A stretch of DNA of 64,000 nucleotides from contig NZ_FNSI01000001.1 in NCBI RefSeq assembly GCF_900104955.1, positions 2,266,001-2,330,000 on the forward strand, written 5' to 3'. Each line of letters begins with the position of its first letter. The first letter of the stretch is position 1. The translations under genes and the position numbers were made by a program. Positions 46,858 through 55,920 of the stretch are shown here, in pieces. Below the pieces are notes generated by a model that was given only the letters and a program-made list of their open reading frames with translations, was not told the origin of the DNA and searched no databases. The stretch comes from Beijerinckia sp. 28-YEA-48. GTDB lineage: Bacteria > Pseudomonadota > Alphaproteobacteria > Rhizobiales > Beijerinckiaceae.

Positions 46858-47376
46858 TCATTTGGCGCCGTCCTCCTGGGGCGGCGCCGCTTTCCGCCGC
46901 GACTTTGGCTTAGATTGTTCCGTCGGCTGCTCGGCCAGAATGATCAGAGCCTTGAGAAAACCCGGCCTGAGATCGGCGGGCAGAAGCTGCATGAGCCGGC
47001 GATGCACATTATAGGCGCCGGGAACGGAGCGGCGGATCATCGCGGCGCCCTTCGGCGCGATGAAGAGCGCATCAACACGCTGATCGCTGTGCATGCGCTC
47101 CCGAACCAGCATGCCGTTCTTGACCAGGCGATCGACCATGGCGCTCAGCGTGCTGCGATCAATTCCCACTTTTTGCACGAAGTCGATCTGCGACCGACCC
47201 GGCTCCTGCATGATCGCCAGCAGCAGCGAGAATTGCGGCGAAGATATTTCACGACCGATCTCTTCCGCATAGATCGCCATCATCCGCTGCTGGGCGCGCC
47301 GGATCAGATGCCCGACATTGTAGGACAGGTCGATCTCTTCATCCTCCGGGGAGGGTTCATTGCTCCGCCGCTTCAT
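46858..47376 (-). CDS. MarR-family transcriptional regulator
   Basis: About 172 residues. The N-terminal dimer helix has VGHLIRRAQQRMMAIY. The winged helix includes FSLLLAIMQEPGRSQ and the recognition helix IDRSTLSAMVDRLV, with wing LVRERMHSDQRVDALF. A basic tail (KPKSRRKAAPP) ends the protein. ATG 47376 is preferred, with GGAAGAG upstream. It is divergent from the truncated FAH gene, whose promoter it may control. MarR proteins usually respond to phenolic ligands. Confidence 0.9.
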   Translation of the reverse strand: MKRRSNEPSPEDEEIDLSYNVGHLIRRAQQRMMAIYAEEIGREISSPQFSLLLAIMQEPGRSQIDFVQKVGIDRSTLSAMVDRLVKNGMLVRERMHSDQRVDALFIAPKGAAMIRRSVPGAYNVHRRLMQLLPADLRPGFLKALIILAEQPTEQSKPKSRRKAAPPQEDGAK

Positions 47377-47465
47377 TCGCTCTTCCAACCTCGCGCGTGT
47401 TCTTCTCAATACTTGCGCCCATGGTCGCGCGGACGCAAGAATACCGCCGGTCCCGGGAGGATCAT

Positions 47466-47894
47466 ATGAAACTTTGCAGGTTCGGCGACAACCGCCTTGG
47501 GATCGTGGATGCGGAAGCCGGCGTGATCCGCGACCTCGGCGTTGAAGGTTTGCCTAAGGTCAGTGGTTATCCCCTGTCCCGCCACGATCTGCTGATTGCC
47601 AATATGGTGACAGCCGACGAATTCGGCAGGCCCGAGGGAAAACGGCTGACGATCAAGGTCAATGGTGTGACCAAGCAGGAGTCAAACACCAGCAAGCTCA
47701 TCTATGACGTGCCACGGCTGATCGAATTTGCCAGCGCCTTCTATACGTTGGAGCCAGGCGATCTCATCTATACCGGCACGCCGGCCGGCGTCAGCCCGAT
47801 CCGGGAGGGCGACGTGATGGTCAGCCAAATCGATGGCATCGGCACGATGACTGTGAAGATCAAAGGCAAAAGCAGAGAGAAGAGCCCCCGCTGA
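47466..47894 (+). pseudogene. FAH-family hydrolase with an internal in-frame deletion
   Basis: 142 residues, about half of the normal 280. The N-terminal part (MKLCRFGDNRLGIVDA to SRHDLLIAN) is the usual start of fumarylacetoacetate-hydrolase-family proteins. It jumps directly to MVTADEFGRP ... FYTLEPGDLIYTGTPAGVSP, the usual C-terminal third. The missing middle (about 150 residues) contains the ExE...D metal site, so catalysis is unlikely. The frame is intact and GGGAGG precedes the ATG, so a residual protein may be made. I call it a decayed gene; a sequence assembly artefact is the alternative. Confidence 0.75.
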
Positions 47895-48662
47895 TCACTC
47901 CCAGATCGAGGTATCGCCGGTGGCGATAAAATCGCCATTGGCGAAGGCGTCGTCACGCTTGCCATAGAGGAAAGGCGCGCCATCAGGCTGGCGCACATCG
48001 CCGCCGGCGGCGCGCAAAATCGCATGTCCCGCCGCTGTATCCCATTCCATGGTGCGGCCGGCGCGGACATAGACATCGGCAAGGCCTTCGGCGATCTCGC
48101 AGAATTTGATCGACGAGCCGACGGGCCTGCGTTCGGCAATGGGCAGGCCGCTCAACAGACGCTCCGTCTCCGCATTCATATGCGAACGACTGGCCATGGC
48201 CACGAGCCCTTGGGCTGGGCGTTGGCGCACCTTGATATCGCGGCGATGGCGCGCCTGCGTCAGGCTCGCACCCGCCGCCACGTCCATCGTCACGGCATGA
48301 TCGGCGGCAAGCCAGAGCCGCCCGCTGGCGGGCGCGAAAATCACGCCAAGGACCGGCACACGGGCTTCGATCAGCGCGATATTGACGGTGAATTGGCCGT
48401 TGCGGGCGATGAAGTCCTTGGTGCCGTCGAGCGGATCGACGAGTACGAAAACATCGTCGATCTGCGGCACACGACCGGCGGAACAGGCCTCCTCGGCGAC
48501 GATGGGAATGCCCGGCAGCAGGGGCGCAAGCGCCTTCTCGATAAGGGCTTCCGCCTCGACATCGGCTTGCGTCACCGGGCTGCCGTCGCCCTTATGGGAA
48601 GCATCCGGCTTTTCGTAATGGCGCAGGATGCAGACCCCGGCCTTCAACGCGATGTCAGCCAT
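47895..48662 (-). CDS. cysQ: 3'(2'),5'-bisphosphate nucleotidase CysQ
   Basis: Inositol-monophosphatase-fold magnesium phosphatase that hydrolyses pAp/PAPS from sulphate assimilation. The 255 residues include EEACSAGR, VLVDPLDGTKDFIARNGQF, GSSIKFCEIAEGLADVY and GRTMEWDTAAGHAILRAAGG. The start is uncertain: the frame is open to 48815, but homology begins near MADIALKAGV; a GTG three codons upstream (48671) is possible. It is convergent with the FAH remnant, the two stops being adjacent. Confidence 0.88.
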   Translation of the reverse strand: MADIALKAGVCILRHYEKPDASHKGDGSPVTQADVEAEALIEKALAPLLPGIPIVAEEACSAGRVPQIDDVFVLVDPLDGTKDFIARNGQFTVNIALIEARVPVLGVIFAPASGRLWLAADHAVTMDVAAGASLTQARHRRDIKVRQRPAQGLVAMASRSHMNAETERLLSGLPIAERRPVGSSIKFCEIAEGLADVYVRAGRTMEWDTAAGHAILRAAGGDVRQPDGAPFLYGKRDDAFANGDFIATGDTSIWE

Positions 48663-48762
48663 CGCCTCCACGAGAGACCAATTCTGCCCTGTTGCCCCGC
48701 GAACGACTGCCACCGTGTTTGCCCTGTTTTCGGCGTTACGATTCGCCAAGTATGACAGAACA

Positions 48763-49032
48763 TCAGATCGGCAACACTGGCTCATTGGTTGCGACGAGTG
48801 ACAATTGTTCGGCATCGAAGCGGACGATCTTGCCGCACAAGCCGCCGGTCAGGCAGCCAAACCAAACGGCTTCGTTGAGTCCGGTGTCGCTGCGGCGAAT
48901 ATCGAGCGCGCCGGCGAATTCGACGAAACGATAGTTGCCGCGCACCGGATGCACCGTGACATGGGACGCCAGCTGCGCCGCCGCAACGAGCGGCGCGAAC
49001 TCAGGCACGTCGAGGACGAAAAAGCCGGTCAT
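48763..49032 (-). CDS. Hypothetical protein (89 residues) coupled to a VOC protein
   Basis: Starts MTGFFVLDVPEFAPLVAAAQ. The ATG at 49032 overlaps the stop of the VOC gene (ATGA) and has AGGAG 9 nt upstream, so it is a genuine coupled gene. Alpha/beta composition, no signal peptide or membrane helix. The central part is strand-rich (VTVHPVRGNYRFVEFAG), with TGLNEAVWFGCLTGGLCG after it. The family was not recognised; it is likely a partner of the VOC enzyme. Confidence 0.75.
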   Translation of the reverse strand: MTGFFVLDVPEFAPLVAAAQLASHVTVHPVRGNYRFVEFAGALDIRRSDTGLNEAVWFGCLTGGLCGKIVRFDAEQLSLVATNEPVLPI

Positions 49033-49631
49033 GCCGGGTGCAACTCCTGATGAGCGATCACATGTTCGGCCTTGGCGCGCCAGAGCTGTTCGATATTGCT
49101 CCAACGGCCGGTGTCTTCCAGCTGCATCGCCGTTTCCAAGGTCAGGCTGGCGTCGATGGCATCGGGCTGCTCGACATCACGCAGGGTGCGCGAAATCTCT
49201 AGGGGGTAGAAGTTCGGATCGCGGAAATAAATCGACTCGATCACCTCATGGGTGACCGACTGGCTGACGCGCACGCCATGCTCTTCCAGCCGCTTCTGCC
49301 AGGACAGCAATTCCGTTTCACTCTCAACGCGCCAGGCGGTGTGGTTGGCCATCGCCATATAGCCGCGCGGCACCACCAGCTCCGGCGGCTGCTCGGTGCC
49401 GATGTAATAGAAGAAGGCGATGGTGCTCTCATTGCCGCTGTCGAAGAAGAAATGCAGGAAATCGGCATGCTGCTCCTTCTCGCGGCCCCAGCCTTTGGCG
49501 GTGATGGCATGCACCAGCGGCAGACCAAGGATGTCGCGATAGAAATGCACGGTCTCGCGCAGCTTCCACGTTGGGCGCGCGGTATGATCGACGCCATGCA
49601 GGCGCGGCGCGGATTGCAGGGACAAGGACAT
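49029..49631 (-). CDS. VOC-superfamily protein (glyoxalase/extradiol-dioxygenase fold)
   Basis: 200 residues in two VOC modules. Candidate metal ligands are His in HGVDHTARPTW, His in MANHTAW and Glu in YPLEISRTL. The Phe-rich segment HADFLHFFFDSGN shapes the pocket. It could be a ring-cleavage dioxygenase or lyase acting in the catabolic region that starts on its right. It is divergent from a TetR gene and coupled to an 89-residue protein gene by a 4-nt overlap. Confidence 0.82.
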   Translation of the reverse strand: MSLSLQSAPRLHGVDHTARPTWKLRETVHFYRDILGLPLVHAITAKGWGREKEQHADFLHFFFDSGNESTIAFFYYIGTEQPPELVVPRGYMAMANHTAWRVESETELLSWQKRLEEHGVRVSQSVTHEVIESIYFRDPNFYPLEISRTLRDVEQPDAIDASLTLETAMQLEDTGRWSNIEQLWRAKAEHVIAHQELHPA

Positions 49632-49678
49632 GCTGACCTCCTCCGGATCGGGGACTTGAAATCCCTCTTTACATCAGA

Positions 49679-49701
49679 GACGATTATTTTACAATACCGT
49701 C
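49679..49701. promoter_or_regulatory. Possible TetR operator in the VOC/tetR divergent gap
   Basis: A 23-bp imperfect dyad runs from GACG to CGTC around an AT-rich centre (TATTTTACAATA), midway in the 116-bp gap. This is the usual place for a TetR autoregulatory operator. Assignment is by position and symmetry only. Confidence 0.35.
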
Positions 49702-49747
49702 AAATCACCCCGAGGACTGCCCCGGGACAGCCGCCAGGAAGACCGCC

Positions 49748-50491
49748 TTGCCCCGCAATGCCAAGCCTGAAAATTCCTTGCCCCAAAACTCCTCGCCCGC
49801 CGCCTCGGCGGCAGTTCCCGCCAGCAAGGCTTTGCTGCGGCAATCCATTCTGACCGCAGCGTCACGGCTGTTCGCGACCAACGGCTTTGCCGGCACGAGC
49901 CTGCAAAACATCGCCGACGAGATCGGCGTCACCCGGCCGGCGCTTTATTATTATTTCCGCAGCAAGGACGAGATCCTGTCCTCCCTGGTCGAGGACATCA
50001 CCATCGGCGCGCTGAAGCGCTCGGCTCAGATCGGCGCGCGCTCCGGCGAGGCGCCGACGGCCAGCCTGCACCAGATGGTCATGGCGCAGGCGCGCTGGAT
50101 CATGCAGCACCCGGTCGAGTTTCGCGTGTTGCTGCGGACGGAAAACTATCTCTCCGACAAGGCGCGCGCGGTTCAAGATACCGCTAAGCGCGGCATCCTG
50201 ACCGCCTTCGCCCGCGTCATCGAGGCCGGTGTCGCCAAGGGCGAGTTCCGCCCGGTCGATCCGCATATGGCGGCCCTGGCGATCCTCGGCATGTGCAATT
50301 GGTCGGCCTTCTGGTTTTCCGACGACGGCCGCAAGAGCGCCGATGACATCGCCAACATCATGGCCGAGATGGCCGTCAATTCCATCCGCCGGTCGCGCGA
50401 AAACGGCAAGGACGTTCTCAGTCTGGCGTCGCTTCTCACGCAATGGCGCGAAGACATCGACATTTTCGAGAAGGTAGCGGCCAAGCCGTAA
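49748..50491 (+). CDS. TetR-family transcriptional regulator
   Basis: 247 residues. A long Pro/Ser/Ala-rich leader (about 27 residues) precedes the HTH domain: LRQSILTAASRLFATNGFAG, TSLQNIADEIGV, TRPALYYYFRSKDEIL. The ligand domain follows. The start codon is TTG with AGGAAG 6 nt upstream; no ATG fits. It is probably cotranscribed with the alpha/beta hydrolase 31 nt downstream, and is a likely local regulator of the catabolic genes. Confidence 0.88.
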   Translation: MPRNAKPENSLPQNSSPAASAAVPASKALLRQSILTAASRLFATNGFAGTSLQNIADEIGVTRPALYYYFRSKDEILSSLVEDITIGALKRSAQIGARSGEAPTASLHQMVMAQARWIMQHPVEFRVLLRTENYLSDKARAVQDTAKRGILTAFARVIEAGVAKGEFRPVDPHMAALAILGMCNWSAFWFSDDGRKSADDIANIMAEMAVNSIRRSRENGKDVLSLASLLTQWREDIDIFEKVAAKP

Positions 50492-50522
50492 GGAACAAGC
50501 CGTAACGCAAAGAGGCAATTCT

Positions 50523-51761
50523 ATGTCAGATCAAGAAACAGCGGGCTTTCGCAACGCGGGCTGGACAATGCCGCATCTGCCGCCTGGTGCCAGCGTCAGC
50601 GTCCATCCCCTGGCCACGGCTGATGGAGCGGCGGTCAATGGCTTTCTCTTTCGCGCCGGCGCGTCCGACGTGGTGCTGTGTATCATGCATCCGCGCGAAT
50701 TCCTGGCGACCCATTATCTGGTGCCGGAATTGTTGGAGGGCGGCTTCAACGTTTGGACACAGACCTCGCGCTCGGTCGGCAACGATCTGCGGCTTGAGCA
50801 TGAAGTGGCGCTGATCGATGTCGCCGCGGGCCTGAATTTTCTGCGCGCGAGCGGCTTCAAGAAGATCATTCTCATCGGCAATTCCGGCGGCTCCAGCCTT
50901 TATGCCTTCTACAATCAGCAATCGCTGCTGGCGCCCGAACGACGCCTGACAAAGACGCCAGGCGGGCGACCGGTGAAACTCGCCAATCTATCCATGCCCG
51001 AGGCGGATGGCGTCATTCTGGTGTCGCCGCATCCCGGCCAAGGCATGCTCCTGATGAACGCCATCGACCCGGCCGTGATCGACGAGCACGATCCGCTGCG
51101 CAGTGATCCGGCGCTCGACTTCCTCAATCCGGAGAACGGCTATCGCGATGGCCCCGCGGGCTCTCACTACGCCCCCGATTTCATCACGCGCTACCGCGCG
51201 GCTCAGCGTGCCCGTGTGCAACGGCTCGACGAAACGGCGAAAAGCCTGATCGAAGAGCGGCTGGCGGCGCGCAAGCGCGCCAAGGATGGCGGTTCGACAG
51301 CCGACCGGGTGCGCGGCGCCCATTCGGAAGTGATGACCGTCTGGCGAACCGACGCGGAACTGCGCTGCTGGGATATCTCACTCGACCCCTCCGACCGGGC
51401 GGTCGGATCGCTCTGGGGCAAGGATCCCTTCACCTCCAACTATGGCGCCATGGGCTTTGCTCGCTTCTGCACGCCGGAGGCTTGGCTCTCGACCTGGTCC
51501 GGTCTGTCATCGCGCGCCAATGTCTATGAAACGGCGAAGTCGATCGAACAGCCTTGCCTGCAGATCGAATATACCGGCGACAACGCGCTGTTCCCCGCCG
51601 ACGGCGAGACGATCTTCAACGCCATTCCGTCACGCGGCAAGCAGAAGCTGCGTTATCGCGGCGACCATCACGGCCGTGCGCTCGTCGAAAGCGAAACGCC
51701 CGGCCGCAAGCTGGCCGGACGTTCCATTCGTCGGTGGACCGCCGAGACTTTCGGCAGTTAA
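50523..51761 (+). CDS. Large alpha/beta hydrolase
   Basis: 412 residues. The nucleophile elbow is IGNSGGSSLYAF. Candidate acid and base are the Asp of YTGDNALFPAD and the His of RGDHHGRAL, near the C-terminus. An insertion of about 150 residues (around 180-300) forms a large lid. Such enzymes hydrolyse C-C or ester bonds; next to a ring-cleavage dioxygenase this one may hydrolyse the ring-opened product. It is convergent with that dioxygenase gene, the stops overlapping by 4 nt. Confidence 0.8.
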   Translation: MSDQETAGFRNAGWTMPHLPPGASVSVHPLATADGAAVNGFLFRAGASDVVLCIMHPREFLATHYLVPELLEGGFNVWTQTSRSVGNDLRLEHEVALIDVAAGLNFLRASGFKKIILIGNSGGSSLYAFYNQQSLLAPERRLTKTPGGRPVKLANLSMPEADGVILVSPHPGQGMLLMNAIDPAVIDEHDPLRSDPALDFLNPENGYRDGPAGSHYAPDFITRYRAAQRARVQRLDETAKSLIEERLAARKRAKDGGSTADRVRGAHSEVMTVWRTDAELRCWDISLDPSDRAVGSLWGKDPFTSNYGAMGFARFCTPEAWLSTWSGLSSRANVYETAKSIEQPCLQIEYTGDNALFPADGETIFNAIPSRGKQKLRYRGDHHGRALVESETPGRKLAGRSIRRWTAETFGS

Positions 51762-52753
51762 GCGTTATACCAGGCAGCAAAGCCAAGGCCGATGCCGGTT
51801 CCCGCAGGTGTGCGGCGGGCCGGCACATATTCCGACCATTGGTGCTTGAGCCCACGGAAGGCGCCACCGGCGGCGATCCAGCAACGGATTTCCGACGAGC
51901 CGCTCTTCAGGGCATTGACGGGGATGTTGCGCAGCACATCCCCGTCGTGATTTTCCAACGCAGTGAGGATCTGCCGATCAAGCTCTTCCTCGACGATGAA
52001 ATGCGACAGGCCGCCGGAGCCGATAACGGCAACGCGCAGATCCATCGGAATGGCCTCGAGACTCTCCTTCAACGCCATGCCGAAATTGTAGCAGCGGCGC
52101 GGCGTCGGCGCGTTGGGCGGAAAATAGGTGTTGAGCATCACCGGCACGATCGGCACTTCGCGACCACGGAAGATGCGCTCGGCGACGAAGCCATAGGCAT
52201 GGCCGAAGCCCAGCGTCTTGGGATCATCAACCCGCGCCGAAGAGCCAATGTCAAAATCGCGATCGACCAATTGTTCGATCAGCTTTTCGCCCAGCTCCGC
52301 ATGCGCCGGATAGCTGTGCACTTCGTCCATGGCATACATGGCGGCAACCGTGTTGCGCCAACTACCTTCATCGTGCTTGTCGGCCTCATGCGTCAGGATT
52401 TCCTTGCCATGATAGATAGCGATGGCTGGCATGTTGGCCGGGCTGAACAGCTCATAGTGATCATCGCCGACGATCACCGCCACATCCGGCTTGAGGCGCG
52501 CGAAATCATCGGCCAGACGATCGAGCGCGTCCTGCGCCTCTTTGTCCTGGCGCACGAAGGTGTCGGTCACGGCGATGTCGGCGTAACGATCTTTCACCGT
52601 GGCGTTGACGGTGTCGTAATCAACAAAACGGCCGTCGATCGTGTTGAGACCTTTATTGGCGCGGTCGTCGTTGCCGCGCTCGACCCAGCGCTCGCCCGGC
52701 AGCGCCAGCAGCGGGCTGTGCGACATGCCTATCCCTAGAACAACTCTTGCCAT
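51758..52753 (-). CDS. LigB-type class III extradiol dioxygenase
   Basis: 331 residues. It starts MARVVLGIGMSHSPLL, with the metal-binding His near residue 12. VIVGDDHYELFSPANMPAIA supplies a second ligand region, and GSGGLSHFIVEEELD is the conserved late block. The family (LigB, gallate and 2,3-dihydroxyphenylpropionate dioxygenases, and relatives) opens catechol-type or dihydroxypyridine-type rings with Fe(II) and O2. Its place among monooxygenases and a maleate-type hydro-lyase suggests the ring-opening step of the local pathway. Confidence 0.88.
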   Translation of the reverse strand: MARVVLGIGMSHSPLLALPGERWVERGNDDRANKGLNTIDGRFVDYDTVNATVKDRYADIAVTDTFVRQDKEAQDALDRLADDFARLKPDVAVIVGDDHYELFSPANMPAIAIYHGKEILTHEADKHDEGSWRNTVAAMYAMDEVHSYPAHAELGEKLIEQLVDRDFDIGSSARVDDPKTLGFGHAYGFVAERIFRGREVPIVPVMLNTYFPPNAPTPRRCYNFGMALKESLEAIPMDLRVAVIGSGGLSHFIVEEELDRQILTALENHDGDVLRNIPVNALKSGSSEIRCWIAAGGAFRGLKHQWSEYVPARRTPAGTGIGLGFAAWYNA

Positions 52754-52906
52754 TTCAGTCTCTCCCTAGGCGTGGCCGCGATGCGGACCTGTGCTTGGCC
52801 ACAAGACTAGCTTTGCCGCCGCCCCGGTTCAAGTTGTGCGTTCTCCGTTGGAACGTTTCAAAACCCGCCTCAAACCATCAACAATGCGGATTGAAATCAT
52901 CCTTCG

Positions 52907-53518
52907 TCACGATGGGAGCGAAGCCTGGATCTCGCCAATGCTGGCAATCCGAGCCACAGGCCGCAGCGCTTCGATCGACACATCATGCACCTGTTGGGAA
53001 AAAGCAGCGCAGCCATCCGCCAAGACGGTGACGGGGATATCGCGGACATGGGCGTCGCGCACGGTCGATGCCACGCCGCCATTGGTGACGATACCGCCGA
53101 CGATCAGATGTTCGATGCCGATTTTACGCAGCACCCATTCGAGCCGTGTCATGTAGAAAGCCGAATAGGCGACTTTCTCGATCAGGATATCGATCGGCTG
53201 CAATTCATCGACGACCGCTTGCCCCCAGCCGCCCGGCGCGAAATCACCCTTGGCGAGAAAGGGGCGGATTTCCTTCAGATGCGGTGAGATAATCGGCTCG
53301 CCGCCGCGGCCCGGCACCAGGGTGAACTGGGTCGCCGCGATGACGCCGCCTTTCGCCCGCAGCGCCGCGGCAAGCGGGGCGATGCGGGCCGGCAAAGCGG
53401 CGATTTCGGGCGACGACTGCCCGCCGCGACCATAGGCGCCACGCGGATGCAGGAAATCGTTCTGCAAGTCGACGATCAGGAGCGCCGTCTTTGTCGGGTC
53501 CGCGAATGCTGATGCCAT
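52907..53518 (-). CDS. Isochorismatase-fold hydrolase with the catalytic Cys replaced by Gly
   Basis: 203 residues. The fold motifs VDLQNDFLHP (Asp17) and IEKVAYSAF (Lys115) are intact. The nucleophile motif, usually G-x-x-T-x-x-C-V, reads GIVTNGGV, with Gly148 at the Cys position. Most members (nicotinamidase, maleamate amidohydrolase) need that Cys; true isochorismatases EntB and PhzD have Gly and hydrolyse a vinyl ether. So this one may act on an enol-ether or other non-amide substrate, or be inactive as an amidase. Confidence 0.85.
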   Translation of the reverse strand: MASAFADPTKTALLIVDLQNDFLHPRGAYGRGGQSSPEIAALPARIAPLAAALRAKGGVIAATQFTLVPGRGGEPIISPHLKEIRPFLAKGDFAPGGWGQAVVDELQPIDILIEKVAYSAFYMTRLEWVLRKIGIEHLIVGGIVTNGGVASTVRDAHVRDIPVTVLADGCAAFSQQVHDVSIEALRPVARIASIGEIQASLPS

Positions 53519-53605
53519 GGAATGTCCGCCTTGGAATACCTAGATTGGAGTTTCGAGTCGCGGCCAGCTTAGCGCGAAGCGCGTTTCCGCGTCCCGCATG
53601 CCGTG

Positions 53606-53706
53606 CTAGAGCTTTTTCGGTTCTGATGGAATCAGAACCGAGCTCTGGTTTTTTTGACGCATTTTCTTCACGCGAACCGGTATCCACTTCGCTCGAAAAT
53701 GCTCTA
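53606..53706. repeat. 101-bp dispersed palindromic element
   Basis: Bounded by CTAGAGC and GCTCTA. Its left half is the hairpin AGAGCT-TTTT-CGGTTCTGAT-GGA-ATCAGAACCG-AGCTCT followed by GGTTTTTTT, which could also act as a terminator on the plus strand. The right half (GACGCATTTTCTTCACGCG to CTTCGCTCGAAAATGCTCTA) resembles a repeat widespread in Hyphomicrobiales genomes. It ends 10 bp before leuC and supplies part of its leader. Confidence 0.7.
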
Positions 53707-53716
53707 AGGGAGCCCC

Positions 53717-55129
53717 ATGAACAGCCGCGCGCCACGCACCATTATCGACAAAATCTGGGATGCCCACACCATCGTCCAGCGCGACGATGGCGATTGCCTG
53801 CTCTGGGTCGACCGCCATTTCGTCCACGAGGGCTCCCATCACGGTTTCGCCTATACCAAGGCGCGCGGCGTGCCGGTGGCGCGACCCGACCTGACATTCG
53901 CCATGGCCGACCATTACGTGCCGACGCGGGCCGGTGCGGTGCAGCCCGACGATACGCGCCGGATGATCCGGCAGTTGCAGGACAATGCGGCGCTGCACGG
54001 CATCACCTGTTTTGGCGAGGGCCACCCACAGCAAGGCATCGCCCATGTGGTGGCGCCCGAGCTCGGCATCACCCTGCCCGGCCTGCTCATCGTCTGCGGC
54101 GACAGCCACACATCGACCCATGGCGCTCTCGGCGCCTATGCGTTTGGCATCGGCGCCTCGGAAGTGGCGCACGTGCTGATGACGCAGACCATCTGGCAAT
54201 CGCGGCCGAAGCGCATGCGGTTGCGGATCGAGGGTAAGTTGGCGCCGGGCCTGACAGCCAAGGACATGGCCCTGTCGATCATCGCGCGCATCGGCACCGG
54301 CTATGCGCAAGGCTGCGCCATCGAATATGCTGGCAGCGCCGTGCGCGACCTATCGATCGAAGGGCGGTTGACCCTGTGCAACATGTCGATTGAGTCCGGC
54401 TCTCGCCTCGGCCTGATCGCGCCTGACGATGTCACCTTCGCCTGGCTGCGCGGACGCCCCTATGCGCCGCAGGGGGAAGCTTTCGACGCGGCCGTCGCCG
54501 ATTGGCGTCAACTGGCGAGCGACGACGAGGCCGTCTTCGACCGCGAAATCGTGCTCGATGCCAGCGACATCGCGCCAACAGCGACCTGGGGCACGAGCCC
54601 CGAACATGCCGCCGCTATCACCGCGCGCATTCCCGATCCGACGCTGGAAGCGGACCCGACGAAGGCCGAGGCCCTGCGCGATGCGCTGGCCTATATGGAC
54701 CTGAAGCCCGGCATGGCGCTGACCGACATCCCGATCGACCGCGTCTTCATCGGCTCCTGCACCAACAGCCGCATCGAGGATCTGCGCGCCGCCGCCGCCA
54801 TTCTGGCGGGCCGACATGCCATCGTGCCAGGCCTGGTGTCACCGGGCTCGGGCACCGTCAAACGGCAAGCGGAAGAGGAAGGGCTCGACCGCATCTTCAC
54901 CGATGCGGGGCTTGAATGGGGCGGCCCCGGCTGTTCGATGTGCGTTGGCATGAACGGCGACGAGGTGCCCTCCGGCGAGCGCTGCGCTTCAACCACCAAT
55001 CGCAATTTCAAAGGCCGCCAGGGCAAGGGCAGCCGCACCCATCTGATGTCGCCCGCCATGGTCGCTGCCGCCGCCGTGACCGGGCATCTCACTGACCCAC
55101 GACTTTTGACGAGAGGGCGCCAGCCATGA
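53717..55129 (+). CDS. LeuC-type hydro-lyase large subunit (isopropylmalate isomerase/maleate hydratase family)
   Basis: 470 residues of the aconitase superfamily. Fe-S ligands are Cys in GSCTNSRIEDLRAAA and the pair in GCSMCVGMN. CGDSHTSTHGALGAYAFGIG and NRNFKGRQGKGS are conserved. It pairs with the small subunit downstream (4-nt overlap). The position in a catabolic region, with maleate-type enzymes around, suggests a maleate or citraconate hydratase rather than leucine synthesis, but sequence alone does not separate them. GGGAG precedes the ATG, just after a repeat. Confidence 0.85.
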   Translation: MNSRAPRTIIDKIWDAHTIVQRDDGDCLLWVDRHFVHEGSHHGFAYTKARGVPVARPDLTFAMADHYVPTRAGAVQPDDTRRMIRQLQDNAALHGITCFGEGHPQQGIAHVVAPELGITLPGLLIVCGDSHTSTHGALGAYAFGIGASEVAHVLMTQTIWQSRPKRMRLRIEGKLAPGLTAKDMALSIIARIGTGYAQGCAIEYAGSAVRDLSIEGRLTLCNMSIESGSRLGLIAPDDVTFAWLRGRPYAPQGEAFDAAVADWRQLASDDEAVFDREIVLDASDIAPTATWGTSPEHAAAITARIPDPTLEADPTKAEALRDALAYMDLKPGMALTDIPIDRVFIGSCTNSRIEDLRAAAAILAGRHAIVPGLVSPGSGTVKRQAEEEGLDRIFTDAGLEWGGPGCSMCVGMNGDEVPSGERCASTTNRNFKGRQGKGSRTHLMSPAMVAAAAVTGHLTDPRLLTRGRQP

Positions 55130-55746
55130 AGCCCTTCACCACGCTCGACGCCTCCGCCTGCCCGCTCGGCCTGACCAATGTCGATACCGATCAGCTGATC
55201 CCGGCGCGCTTCATGCAGACGCCACGCTCGGCCGGTTATGGGCAATTCCTGTTTCATGACCTGCGCCGCAATAGCGACGGCAAACTGCGGCAAGATTTTC
55301 CGTTGAACGACCCGCGCTATGCCACCTGCGGCATTGTCATCGCGCGCAAGAATTTCGGCTGTGGCTCATCGCGCGAAGCTGGCGTCTATGTGCTGGTGGA
55401 CCAGGGCATCACCTGCGTCATCGCGCCGAGCTTCGGCGACATCTTCGCCGCCAATTCGATCAAGAACGGTCTGTTGCCGGCGGTGTTGAGCGAAGCCGAT
55501 ATCGAGCTGCTACTCAACGAACCGACCGTGATCGAGGGGCGCGGTATCCGTGTCGATCTCGAACGCCAGCAGATCGTCGCCGGCAATCGCGTCTTTGATT
55601 TCGCCATTCGCGCCGACTGGAAGAAGCAGCTGTTCAATGGCTGGGACGATGTCGACATGACCCGCTCCTATGCGGCGCAGATCAAGACTTTCAATGCTGC
55701 CGACAGCAAGTCGCGGCCTTGGGCACAGCCGGCGAAACAGGGTTAG
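55126..55746 (+). CDS. LeuD-type hydro-lyase small subunit
   Basis: 206 residues; swivelling domain that completes the active site of the large subunit. It shows TNVDTDQLIPARFMQT, IARKNFGCGSSREAGVYVLV and FGDIFAANSIKNGLLPAVL. Its ATG overlaps the stop of the large subunit (ATGA). Full length for LeuD. Function follows that of its partner. Confidence 0.87.
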   Translation: MKPFTTLDASACPLGLTNVDTDQLIPARFMQTPRSAGYGQFLFHDLRRNSDGKLRQDFPLNDPRYATCGIVIARKNFGCGSSREAGVYVLVDQGITCVIAPSFGDIFAANSIKNGLLPAVLSEADIELLLNEPTVIEGRGIRVDLERQQIVAGNRVFDFAIRADWKKQLFNGWDDVDMTRSYAAQIKTFNAADSKSRPWAQPAKQG

Positions 55747-55815
55747 ACTGCGGTCTGTCAGCTCTGGATTTCCGCGCGCACCTACGGTGCGTCGAGAATG
55801 ACACGCTCAATCTTG

Positions 55816-55857
55816 GTGTCATCCCGGGCGCCGCAGGCGACCCGGGAACCAGGGGCC
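55816..55857 (+). repeat. Palindromic dispersed repeat, copy C
   Basis: Begins GTGTCATCCCGGGCGCC and ends GACCCGGGAACCAGGGGCC; same family as copy A at 40339. A partial relative (GCGCACC..GGTGCGTCGAGAATGACAC) precedes it at about 55776-55805. Confidence 0.8.
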
Positions 55858-55920
55858 ATAATTAGAGTGCCGTGTTATCTATTACCGCAACGCGGCCCTC
55901 CGCTAGCGGGATCGAGCCTC

